Below are positions 43,374-51,087 of a stretch of 64,000 nucleotides of DNA, in pieces. The DNA lies in assembly GCF_000189535.1 (NCBI RefSeq), contig NC_015146.1, positions 1-64,000 of the forward strand, read 5' to 3'. The notes under the pieces were generated by a model. It was not told where the DNA came from. It worked only from the letters and a program-made list of their open reading frames with translations, and made no database searches. Each line of letters begins with the position of its first letter. Positions within the stretch are counted from its first letter, which is position 1. This DNA comes from Pseudarthrobacter phenanthrenivorans Sphe3. GTDB taxonomy: Bacteria > Actinomycetota > Actinomycetes > Actinomycetales > Micrococcaceae. Position numbers and translations under genes: made by a program.

Positions 43374-44533
43374 AGTTCATCCTGATCGTAGAAGGCGCCA
43401 GCCCGGTAGATTGGCTTGAGTGGCGGAGTAGGGTTCACGGGCGCGGGTGTCGCGTTGAGAATCGATTCCGGTTCTTCGTAGAGCAGGCCAAAAGCCTGCA
43501 GTGCAGGAATGTCGTGCATCGAGAAGAGCTGTACCGACTCAGTCGGGGAGGCATTCACCCATCGAAAGTTAGTCCAGTTCGGAAGCGCGATGACGTCGCC
43601 GGGCACGAAGCTGATCGTCTCGTCATCGGTGACGAACGAGCCGGAGCCAGAGATAACGTAAGTGACCGCGCTGGATGAACGGCGGTGGGCCTTGCCATCG
43701 AACCCTGGGGCGAGGCGTTGCACCCAGCAGTCCATGGTGGCCATCGTCGGGCCACCAGTCACCGGATTGGCGTATCGCAGCGCCAGCCCGTCGTAAGGGT
43801 TGCCCGCGTCGAGGTCGTAGAGATTGAGGCGCGCTTTGACTTCGCTCCAGGGATAGCGCACGGGCAGTCTGCTCTCGCGACCGCGTTCCCACGTTGGACG
43901 CAGCCAGTGGCTGCGGGTTCCGATGCCTTCGCTGCTCGAAGGGCGCACGTTCTGGCTGTCGTCGCCGTAGGGCTCGTAGTAGACTGCACCGAGGGCGAAG
44001 AGAAGGCCTATGTCGAGGCCGTCGAGCCAGACAACGTCGGAGTCGCTCGGGTTGTGGTGGTCGTGCCACGAGAATCGCGGGGTGATCAGAAGATCGAAAT
44101 CTTCCATGGGCAGACGCTCGCCGTCGACGGTCGTGAAAGCCTCCGGATCTCCCTTCGTGATGAATCGCACAGCGCCCATGGTGTGTCGATGCGACCAGCA
44201 TACTTCGCCCGGCTTCACGAGCTGGAAGCCGGCAGAGATGGTGTGCGTGGTGGCGCTTCCGCGATCGAGGAGACCAGGGTTGACGAAGGTGAGGTGCCGC
44301 CTCGCCGTGTCGACGGGCCCGAGTGCAATGGTCGCCTCAGCGAGGGCCTTCTCGACATCGTCCCATGCCCACCGGTAAGGGATGCCTGCGGGGCGAGGCC
44401 CGCCAATGGCCCGCATCAGGTGCTCCTCCGCAATCCACTGACCGCGCAAGTACTGCCCTGCTGCCTGCTGATCGAATGCTGCGAGCGCTTCGGCCTGAGT
44501 GGCTGCGGGGGTCTCGATATTGACTGAATCCAT
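43370..44533 (-). CDS. phdI: 1-Hydroxy-2-naphthoate dioxygenase (PhdI-like)
   Basis: A 387-residue bicupin ring-cleavage dioxygenase related to gentisate dioxygenase. The first cupin has CWSHRHTMGAVRFITKGDPE and FSWHDHHNPSDSDVVWLDGL; the second HRRSSSAVTYVISGSGSF. The N-terminus (GGPRPAGIPYRWAWDDVEKA) and 387-residue length fit PhdI rather than gentisate dioxygenase. It opens the ring of 1-hydroxy-2-naphthoate to trans-2'-carboxybenzalpyruvate. CGAAGGAGAC precedes the ATG. It is first in an operon with phdJ, a decayed decarboxylase and phdK, behind the promoter at 44.65-44.71 kb. Confidence 0.87.
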   Translation of the reverse strand: MDSVNIETPAATQAEALAAFDQQAAGQYLRGQWIAEEHLMRAIGGPRPAGIPYRWAWDDVEKALAEATIALGPVDTARRHLTFVNPGLLDRGSATTHTISAGFQLVKPGEVCWSHRHTMGAVRFITKGDPEAFTTVDGERLPMEDFDLLITPRFSWHDHHNPSDSDVVWLDGLDIGLLFALGAVYYEPYGDDSQNVRPSSSEGIGTRSHWLRPTWERGRESRLPVRYPWSEVKARLNLYDLDAGNPYDGLALRYANPVTGGPTMATMDCWVQRLAPGFDGKAHRRSSSAVTYVISGSGSFVTDDETISFVPGDVIALPNWTNFRWVNASPTESVQLFSMHDIPALQAFGLLYEEPESILNATPAPVNPTPPLKPIYRAGAFYDQDEL

Positions 44534-44649
44534 AGCTTGTCTCCTTCGGCGAATCTAAGTTAATACACTCTGTCCTCGACAATACGATTCTGCGTGCGAG
44601 AAGGCAAGAGTTCGCGATGCACCCGGACTTTAGTGCCACGCATCTAATA

Positions 44650-44710
44650 TTTCTCCTTTGAAATGCTAAAATCTTAGAATTACTATAGAGGCTGCCGTTG
44701 CCGTGCGCAA
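44650..44710 (-). promoter_or_regulatory. phd operon promoter with CTAA-N4-TTAG operator and a leader start
   Basis: On the minus strand TTGCGC (44705-44710), 17 bases, TATAGT (44682-44687), then CTAAGATTTTAG (44666-44677) at the expected transcription start, followed by AAAGGAG and an ATG opening a 27-codon leader frame (MRGTKVRVHRELLPSRTQNR...). The same arrangement recurs at 48144-48200. A repressor on the inverted repeat would block initiation. Confidence 0.65.
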
Positions 44711-44746
44711 GGGTCTTCTGGATCAAGTTCCAGAGCCGGAAGCGGC

Positions 44747-45108
44747 CTATAAGAGGACCCCGTTCTTACCTTCCGCCTTGATGGCCGCGTGGACCTCCTG
44801 AATCGGGTAGCGACCCGCGATGCGCTGGCGAACGAATCCTCCATCCGCGAGGCGGACGAGCCGGCTCAAGAGTTCGGATGACGGAGCAGTCATCTGAGAC
44901 GCGGCCTCCACGCCCGCAGCTTGAACCCGCTCCGGGTCGTGTTGGGTAGCCACGGAGACCATGAGTAGGGCTCGGGCCCAACCCCTGTTGTGGCGTCCAC
45001 GATGGCGTCAATCTGTGAGAGGCCGTCCAGCCAGGGCTGGCCCCGGAAGTCGAATGCGAAATCTGCATGTGCCCGAATGCCGGCGGCATACTCGCCATCA
45101 TCTAACAC
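44747..45108 (-). pseudogene. Zinc-type NADPH:quinone/alcohol oxidoreductase, C-terminal fragment, frameshifted
   Basis: One frame reads FRGQPWLDGLSQIDAIVDAT TGVG (two runs), and after a shift near 44960 another reads MVSVATQHDPERVQAAGVEA, ELLSRLVRLADGGFVRQRI and GRYPIQEVHAAIKAEGKNG, the end of an MDR oxidoreductase. The N-terminal half is absent. Confidence 0.7.
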
Positions 45109-45178
45109 CTCTGTTCACGCAGCCATTCGGCAATCGCGGTGATTGCCTCGCGGTCCTCATCAGTGAGGGTTCCCAAGG

Positions 45179-45688
45179 TTATGGTGCTGACGCCGAAGGC
45201 TTCATCAAGGTGCTGACGCCGAAGGCTTCATCAAGGTGCTGACCGAGGTGCCGGTTCAGGACCGCGACTGATTCGGCTGCTGTCAGGTCAATCCACCGAA
45301 CCGGTTCATTGATCCGCAGCGTGTACGTCAGGCGCCCATCCCGCCATGCCGTTGTGTGGGCGGCAGCTTCGGCACGCTCTGCAGCGTCCTTGGCCTCTTC
45401 GTACGCGGAAGCTGCGCGCATACTGCGGTCAGCGCGGGCGATAGCAGCACGGTGGCGGCCTTCGGAGTGGTGCCCGATCGTGATCGGCTCGCCGCCTTCG
45501 GGCAGGCGTGCGATGTCACGGCGCTGCCGCTCCCAGACTGCATCCTCCTTCGCGGAGCGGCCGGCAGCCTTGGCGTTCCGCGCCTCCACCCGATCCTCCT
45601 GGCGGGCAGCTTTGTTGGCTTCAACTTCGGCCGTGGTCCGAATGTCGGTACTGAGATCGGTGTTCACTTCAAATCCTGCTTCGCGCAA
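45179..45688 (-). CDS. DUF3560 domain protein, C-terminus altered by a tandem duplication
   Basis: A 169-residue protein with the DUF3560 pattern: a charged helical region (AAGRSAKEDAVWERQRRDIA), PITIGHHSEGRHRAAIARAD and DAAERAEAAAHTTAW. The family is common on actinobacterial plasmids and phages; its function is unknown. A 26-bp tandem duplication (45183-45208 and 45209-45234) shifts the frame near the end, so the last ~15 residues (VSTLMKPSASAP) are not native. Confidence 0.6.
   Translation of the reverse strand: MREAGFEVNTDLSTDIRTTAEVEANKAARQEDRVEARNAKAAGRSAKEDAVWERQRRDIARLPEGGEPITIGHHSEGRHRAAIARADRSMRAASAYEEAKDAAERAEAAAHTTAWRDGRLTYTLRINEPVRWIDLTAAESVAVLNRHLGQHLDEAFGVSTLMKPSASAP
45183..45234. 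repeat. 26-bp perfect tandem duplication
   Basis: The unit GTGCTGACGCCGAAGG + CTTCATCAAG occurs twice without a gap. Twenty-six is not a multiple of three, so it frameshifts the DUF3560 gene that spans it. Confidence 0.85.
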
Positions 45689-45692
45689 GGCG

Positions 45693-46336
45693 GTCAGTAC
45701 GCCGCAACCGTAGAGCGCGCTACGTCAATCAACGCCCGTGCCACCAAGCGCGGCTTTACCGGCCGCATCGAGGTCACTGGCAGCACGCGTGAAGTCACCG
45801 AGACTGACCAGGCCCGGCTCAAGCGGACACACCTCGTCGTGGACACGGAAATCACCGGAGAGGCCCCCTGCTACAACGGCTGGACGTTCCTGGCAGCCGT
45901 AGACACCGTAGAGACGGCAGACGGGGCGGACTTCGTCATCCGCTCAGCGCCCGGTGTCGAAGAGTCAGTGGTGGACCGCTCCGCCTTGGAAGCTGGCCGG
46001 TACCAGCACTGCTAGTCCATCCGCAACAACCGCAAGTACACGTACCTGGTGCGCAAGGTCGAAAACGGCGAGACGGTGCAGGTCGGCTCCAGCTGCATCA
46101 AGGACTTCACAGGCTGGGCTGCCAAACCCGTCTTCATCAGTGTTGTTAACCTCACCGAAGACCTCGGCGGCTTCATCGGCGGCTTCGCCTCAGCCCCCGA
46201 AGACACCCCGGAAACCGTGGTTGCCCTGGCATGGGCAACCAGCCGGATCTACGGCTTGGCGGCGGCTCCGCCGCATCCAACGCCAACCGCACAATCAGTC
46301 GCCCAACTCCATGACGGCGGGCCAGCGCACGAATAG
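45693..46336 (+). pseudogene. Actinobacterial plasmid-type hypothetical protein with a nonsense codon
   Basis: One frame reads through RGFTGRIEVTGSTREV, TAPCYNGW-like EAPCYNGWTFLAAVDTVE, SALEAGRYQHC, then TAG at 46013, and continues in the same frame as RNNRKYTYLVRKVENGETVQ, VGSSCIKDFTGW. The Cys-rich RYQHC/RNNRK/CIKDFTGW pattern is familiar from uncharacterised proteins on actinobacterial plasmids and phages. The stop replaces a residue in the conserved core, so the full protein is not made. The 3' end after 46200 looks degraded. Confidence 0.6.
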
Positions 46337-46500
46337 ACGGCCCCTCCACCCGTGCGTCCCGGCGAATTCTGGCGAACAGCTCCACTTTTGACCCCATCCC
46401 ATGCCCTCCACCCTTGGAAACCAGATGAGAACAACGCTGGGATGGGTCCAAATTAAACCGTCACAAGCCACCCGGCGAGTCGGCAGGTGGGCTCAAATCA
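46245..46500 (-). pseudogene. IS21 left end and IstA N-terminal fragment
   Basis: Minus strand reads KVELFARIRRDARVEGPSIR then ALARRHGVG, the start of IstA. Upstream (46430-46500) GGATGGGTCCAAATTAAAC and GGGCTCAAATCAAACCAGG are the paired repeats typical of IS21 ends. The rest of IstA is missing. Confidence 0.65.
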
Positions 46501-46564
46501 AACCAGGCGGATTCTAACCATCGACCCTTCTATGAAGCGTCGATCGCTAGAACTCAAGGAACGG

Positions 46565-47612
46565 TCAACCAGTTTTGCCGTCTCCGGTCAGTTTAAAGTT
46601 GCCGCTTACAGGGGGCGTTCGGCATACCCCAGCATGACATTCGCCCGGTGTACACGAGCTCGCTTTCATCCAGCCCGGGGTCCAGCCGGAAGGATCCACC
46701 GGGCACGGCCACGCCAATGGCGTGCGGATACTCTTCGGCCAGGTCGGGGGAAGGTACGCCATGCGGGCCGTGGCCTCAGTCTGGCAGTACATGACAAACA
46801 GGTCCCAGCCCTGCCGCCAGCCCAGTTCCGCACAGGAACGCACCCGGTCCGGATCGAGCCGGCCGCCGGCCGGCGTGATGTAGCGCAGGCTGGGTAGCTC
46901 CATGTGCTCAAATCCCACTCGGTCGAGCATCTCAAAGGTGTAGGGTACGGCGGCAAAAGATGTGACTTTTTCGGCGCGGACCATTTCCCAGAAACACGGG
47001 TCCACTACGGATAAATCCGTCAGGACCAGTGACGCTCCCACCAGCAGGTGGCTGTTAACCACACTCATCCCATAGCAGTAGGAGAGGGGAAGGGTGGCCA
47101 CTGCCCTATCGCCGGAGTGCAGTTGCAGGTACTGGGCGATGGCTGAGGCATTGGCCTGCACGGAATCCCCGGACAGTCGAACGAGTTTGGGTGAACCGGT
47201 TGATCCGGAGGTGCTCAGCAGCAGCGCCAGCTCCGGGTGCAGTTCGTGCCGGGTTTCCTCCCGCCGCACGTCCAAAACCGCCTCACCGTCCGACGCGCGG
47301 ACCACGAGGTCCGGATCGTAGGCGTCCAGGAGGGTGTTCGCCGCTGAACCGCCGCCTGCAGGAAGGATCAGGAGCGGATTCCCGGATGAAAGGGCGGCGA
47401 GGTAGGCCACGATGGACTCGAGGGTGTTCTCCGCCTCAAGGCCAATGAGCCGCCGGGCGGATCCTAAGGTTCGGGCCATTTTCTCAACGCGGTCCGCCAG
47501 CTCGCTGTAGCTCACTGATTGGTCTTTGGTCCTGATGGCGATGCGGTCTCCGAAGCCAGCCAGCCAGCCTGGCGGCGAACGGGACCCGGGCCAGCTCCGG
47601 TTGTATAGTCAC
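46565..47612 (-). pseudogene. AMP-binding (adenylate-forming) enzyme, N-terminal two thirds, two frameshifts
   Basis: Core motifs of an acyl/aryl adenylating enzyme: LLLSTSGSTGSPKLVRLSG (P-loop), LPLSYCYGMSVVNSHL, YITPAGGRLDPDRV, MYCQTEATARMAYLPP. The probable GTG start at 47612 (TIQPELARVPFAARLAG) is out of frame with the body because of a GGCT repeat expansion near 47562. A base missing in a C-run near 46750 shifts the C-terminus (EEYPHAIGVAVPGGSFRLDP in the other frame). The lysine-bearing C-terminal domain is absent. Not part of the PAH pathway as far as can be seen. Confidence 0.7.
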
Positions 47613-47723
47613 GCCCTGCACAATAAAGGCACCTTACCTAACTCAAATGGATGTACACCTTGCACCGAAATGGAGCCCAGACGCATGTCTATGCCGGTTC
47701 CGCGGTTCCCTATCGAGGGCCAC

Positions 47724-48175
47724 TCAGGCATCGACCCAGCGACGCAGCGTGCTATTGAAGAGGCCGATGAGCACTGCGGTCCACCAGCAGGTCTGGGAAA
47801 CAATGAGTGCAATCAGGAGCCTAAGACGCAGTTTGCAAAGGCTAGACCGCCCCAGATCAAAGGTTTGGCAGCGGCCTCAAGCTTGCCGGACGCGTGCATC
47901 TCCACTTTGCCCAGCAGCCACAATAAGCCCAGCCAGTCGACCACGAGGATTGTGCCAAAGGACAGCACAAGAGCCAGGATGTGAACGGCAAGCCCGATCC
48001 GGTGGACTTCGGGCCCGCAGTCCACATAGTGCCCGACCAGCACCGAAGCCAGCCATCCGGCCGCACACAGCATCCCGAGCAGGACCAGCCGTCGCCTCTG
48101 GCGTCGCGTCAGCGAGGCAGGCGTGGTCGCTCTCTCTGCCCCCTTGCGCCCGGCAACCCGATTCTCTATAGTCAT
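47724..48175 (-). pseudogene. Small integral membrane protein, frameshifted
   Basis: The first 120 codons encode membrane segments (RRLVLLGMLCAAGWLASVLV, RIGLAVHILALVLSFGTILV, DWLGLLWLLGKVE). After GGLAF the frame is lost and continues in another as LRLLIALIVSQTCWWTAVLI, GLFNSTLRRWVDA. I recognise it only as an uncharacterised actinobacterial membrane protein. Confidence 0.55.
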
Positions 48176-48200
48176 TCTAAGATGTTAGTATTTCAAAGGA
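48144..48200 (+). promoter_or_regulatory. Orphan copy of the phd-type promoter/operator
   Basis: TTGCGC (48144-48149), 17 bases, TATAGT (48167-48172), CTAAGATGTTAG (48177-48188), then AAAGGAGGAG. It aligns closely over ~55 bases with the minus-strand promoter before phdI. The frame that follows is only 23 codons long, from a TTG near 48212 (CEINEDVAAVGKSLPMTPRG). The gene it once drove has been deleted. Confidence 0.65.
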
Positions 48201-48432
48201 GGAGTATTCAATTGTGTGAGATCAATGAAGATGTCGCCGCTGTCGGGAAGTCTTTGCCTATGACCCCACGAGGGTCGGCCTGAAGCACAAAGTCGTCTCT
48301 CCTGACTCTTCCGTGGATCAATGGCGGCCAAGCGGTTCGACGGCCTGCCGACAGTTGACCTTTCAACGATTTCGGCGCACAAGTGACAACATAGCTATGA
48401 ACATTCGGTTCGACATGAGTTAGGAGCGCGTG

Positions 48433-48843
48433 ATGGACATTCTGGTACTCGTCGGGCGGTTGCTGTTCGCCTCGATTTTCCTCGCTTCCGCCGTCGGCCA
48501 CTTCGCCCAACGGGAGATGATGTCCGGGTATGCGACCAGCAAGGGAGTGCCGGCTTTCCTCGTGCCCGTCACGGGAATCCAATTGGGCGTCGGGGCGCTC
48601 ATGGTAGCTTTCGGCATCTGGCCGGACCTGGGGGCACTCCTGTTGTTCCTCTTCCTGGTTCCCACGGCCTTCCTGATGCACGCGTTCTGGAAGGAAACGG
48701 ACCCGGCCGCCAAGTCCATGGAGCAGATCCAGTTCCTCAAGGAACTCGCACTCGCCGGGGCCGCACTTGCACTGTTTGCCTTTTTCGCCCGCTATGGCAA
48801 CGAGTTGGGCTTCGTCCTTGTCGGCCCCGTGCTTCGGCTGTGA
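48433..48843 (+). CDS. DoxX family membrane protein (second)
   Basis: A 136-residue DoxX-like protein with four hydrophobic segments: VLVGRLLFASIFLASAVGHF, PAFLVPVTGIQLGVGALMVA, LGALLLFLFLVPTAFLMHAF (FWKETDPAAKSMEQIQFLK between) and ELALAGAALALFAFFARYG. AGGAG precedes the ATG at 48433. It is only loosely similar to the DoxX at 1747. Function unknown; its stop overlaps the next gene. Confidence 0.82.
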   Translation: MDILVLVGRLLFASIFLASAVGHFAQREMMSGYATSKGVPAFLVPVTGIQLGVGALMVAFGIWPDLGALLLFLFLVPTAFLMHAFWKETDPAAKSMEQIQFLKELALAGAALALFAFFARYGNELGFVLVGPVLRL

Positions 48844-49325
48844 CGGACATGGAACCTGCGGCCTTGCCACGCCGGGAGGGTCCCGGACCAGCCACTACCC
48901 CCACCAATCCGCACGTGCAGCTGGACCAGCAGCCCGCAGACGGCGGACCGCGTCGGCGGCTCCGCGAACTGCTGGCTGAACTGCCTGTTGCCTGGCGGGA
49001 GTCGATGATCTCCGTGCCGGGCGCCGAAGCGCTGACTCTCCGGGTGGAGAAGGCCAAGGGGCCGCAGGAGGCCTTCATGATCGGCACGGAGTTTGCGCAC
49101 CTGCACCCGGATCCTGACCATTCCCTGCACATGGTTTTGCCGGACGCCGCCGCGAGGACCGCCATCGATGCCGGCTGGGCGGAACAGCATCCAGTAGCCC
49201 GACGCGGGCTGATTCCCGCGGGGTCGGTTATGGTCTATGCACCGCGTAATGACGACGAGGCTGAGGTTGTGGCCTCCTTGGTGCGAGCATCCTATGAGTA
49301 CGCCTGTGGGGACGTTCAGCACTGA
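48840..49325 (+). CDS. DUF5519/luciferase-like family protein
   Basis: A 161-residue protein starting at GTG, overlapping the DoxX stop (GTGA). The C-terminal 90 residues (MIGTEFAHLHPDPDHSLHMV, LPDAAARTAIDAGWAEQHPV, MVYAPRNDDEAEVVASLVRA) fit the DUF5519 family, annotated luciferase-like but of unknown function. The N-terminal 30 residues are proline-rich and disordered-looking. Co-translated with DoxX. Confidence 0.65.
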   Translation: MTDMEPAALPRREGPGPATTPTNPHVQLDQQPADGGPRRRLRELLAELPVAWRESMISVPGAEALTLRVEKAKGPQEAFMIGTEFAHLHPDPDHSLHMVLPDAAARTAIDAGWAEQHPVARRGLIPAGSVMVYAPRNDDEAEVVASLVRASYEYACGDVQH

Positions 49326-49369
49326 AATCTGCCGGCAGCGTAATTTTCCCCCGCGGGTAGAGCCGTGAC

Positions 49370-49735
49370 ATGACCGCGCATGGCATCACTGCTGGCACGC
49401 TGCACGTGGCCGTCCTGGACGGCAGCTACTTCACCCCGCCCAAACCCACCATGCTGCTTGATGCTGCAGTGCGGGAACTCGGCCGATGCCGGATGGTGAG
49501 CGTGCAGGAAATCAGCGTGCCCGAACTTGGTCCGGGCTTCACCGGGGCGCGTGCGCGGGACGAACTGTCCGCAGAAGCGCTGGCGGCGGTGGAACACATC
49601 GAACGCGCCGACGTCGTACTTGCCGGCAGCACCTGTCTGCAGGGGTCCTATACCGGCCTGTTCAAGCACTTCCTGGATTTCGAGGACGCCGGAGCGCTGG
49701 TGGGAACCCCGGTGCTGTTGGTGGCGGGGGTTGAG
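49370..49735 (+). pseudogene. NADPH-dependent FMN reductase, C-terminally truncated
   Basis: Flavodoxin-fold reductase with ARARDELSAEALAAVEHIER, ADVVLAGSTCLQGSYTGLFK, HFLDFEDAGALVGTPVLLVA, where SYTGLFKHFLD is the family signature. After VLLVAG at ~49735 homology stops and an IS21-like end (TGTTCATTGTCC near 49767) begins; about 50 residues are lost. Such reductases supply FMNH2 to two-component luciferase-like monooxygenases, pieces of which lie at 50.4-51.06 kb. Confidence 0.7.
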
Positions 49736-49934
49736 CTGCAATGGAACGGTTAGTCACGTTTAGAGTGTTCATTGTCCGTTTTGGCGTGACTGACCGGTCT
49801 GATGCGCGGGTCGGGCTGAGATGAAGCCGACGAGACATGACCAGCATCGAGGCTCTCGATCTGTTCATCAAACGATCGTCTCCCGAACACCGCCACACCC
49901 TGGCCCGCAAGGGGTCAAGTCCATTTGCGTGGTG
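49736..49934. other. IS-edge sequence, no gene recognised
   Basis: Contains TGTTCATTGTCCGTTTTGGC, similar to IS21-type ends, and a short plus-strand frame (TSIEALDLFIKRSSPEHRHT) that I cannot assign. Confidence 0.35.
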
Positions 49935-50386
49935 TAGCGCTGGCGGCTGGAGCCGTTCAAAGCGGTGATCGATGCCATGTTGGTCGAGGACACGACAGCG
50001 CCGCGGAAGCAGCGCGATACTGCCCGCAGGATCCTGGCCCGGCTCATCGAAGAATACGGAGCGAGGGAATTGTCGTATTCGACCGTGCGTGACTACGTGC
50101 GGCTCCGCCGGGCCCAGATCGCTCTTGAAGCCGGCGCGGAGTGGAGGTATTCGTCCCGCAGGAACACGCCCCGGGCGCTGAGGCCGAGGTGGATTTCGGC
50201 GAATTCTGGGTGGTGCTGAACGGGGTCAAGACGAAGTACCACCTGTTCGTCTTCCGGCTCTCTCGCTCGGGTAAGGCCATTCATAGAATTTACCCGACCA
50301 GGCCCAGGAAGCTTTCCTGGAAGGCCACATCGAAGCGGTCCAGGTCCTCGGCGGCATCCCGGCCAAGCAGCGAACCGGGCCGGGGT
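49935..50386 (+). pseudogene. IS21 IstA, middle part, frameshifted
   Basis: RLEPFKAVIDAMLVEDTTAP, RILARLIEEYGARELSYSTV and RDYVRLRRAQIALEAGA are in one frame; VFVPQEHAPGAEAEVDFGEF, WVVLNGVKTKYHLFVFRLSR in a second; AQEAFLEGHIEAVQVLGGIP in a third. This order follows IstA through the first catalytic aspartate. Both ends are missing. Confidence 0.75.
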
Positions 50387-50772
50387 GCCGCCGATGATGC
50401 CGTAGGAGACGGGTAGGCCCAGCTTTCCGGCACGGGCAGAGGAGGGGGCGCTGCCACCGGTGCCGAGCCAGATCGGGAGCTGTCCGCGGACCGGGCGGGG
50501 AACCACCGCGAGGGGGTCATCGGTGCTGAGGACATTCACGGAACTTCCGAGCCGTATCTGCCTGGTTGTCCCGGCGGCGGCGGCAATCACCGCCCCGGGG
50601 ATGAGGCGGGCATGTCTGTCGTGTGGTGTTCGCCCACGCCGAAGTAGTCCAGCCCGGTCCGGTCTGCCAAGACAATCGCCTCGAAGAGGTCGCCGATCGC
50701 CTCCGGGGTCGAGCGAAAACTCCCGTCGGGATTGCGCTGTGTATCGCCGAAGCTGTAGACACCAAGTTCCAT
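50387..50772 (-). pseudogene. Luciferase-like (LLM) flavin monooxygenase, internally deleted
   Basis: Starts MELGVYSFGDTQRNPDGSFR, DYFGVGEHHTTDMPASSPG, shifts frame near 50590, then AAAAGTTRQIRLGSSVNVLS TDDP and, after an in-frame deletion, PVRGQLPIWLGTGGSAPSSA, ARAGKLGLPVSYGIIGG. It is cut at ~50387 by IS21 sequence. An LLM-class enzyme uses reduced flavin to oxygenate an organic substrate; the substrate is unknown. Confidence 0.7.
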
Positions 50773-50799
50773 GATTGCCTTAGTTCTTTGATTCCGGGG

Positions 50800-51057
50800 C
50801 TACTTGCCGGCTAGGAGGCGTTCGACGCGGGGCTTGACCTCGGTGGCCAGCAGGATCAGGGATTCCAGGAAGTGCTCCTGGGGCAGGCCACCGATGTCCA
50901 TCTGCAGGAAGTGGCGCATGTGCCCCATGTGGCCGTGCAGGTCCACGATGCGCTGGGCGATTTCGTCGGGGTCTCCGACGTAGTACGCGCCGGGGAACTC
51001 CGCCTGGGCCAGGAACCGGCGCTTGTCAGGGGCGGGCCAGCCGCGGAGTTTGCCCAT
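50800..51057 (-). pseudogene. C-terminal fragment of another luciferase-like monooxygenase
   Basis: Encodes RFLAQAEFPGAYYVGDPDEI, AQRIVDLHGHMGHMRHFLQM, DIGGLPQEHFLESLILLATE and VKPRVERLLAGK, the end of an LLM oxidoreductase. The 5' part is missing, ending near the IS110 element 3 remnant at 51088. It precedes the LLM start at 50772 by 27 bases, so two LLM genes stood in tandem. Confidence 0.7.
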
Positions 51058-51087
51058 TACGATGTTGAGGACGCTTCTATGAAGCTT

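Noticed and set aside
43370..44533. Annotation as a second gentisate 1,2-dioxygenase
   Set aside because: Length, N-terminus and linkage to phdJ/phdK fit 1-hydroxy-2-naphthoate dioxygenase better.
47620..47645. A DtxR/DmdR iron-box-like sequence (TTAGGTAAGG) before the adenylating-enzyme pseudogene
   Set aside because: Only the first half matches the consensus and the gene is dead; too weak to call.
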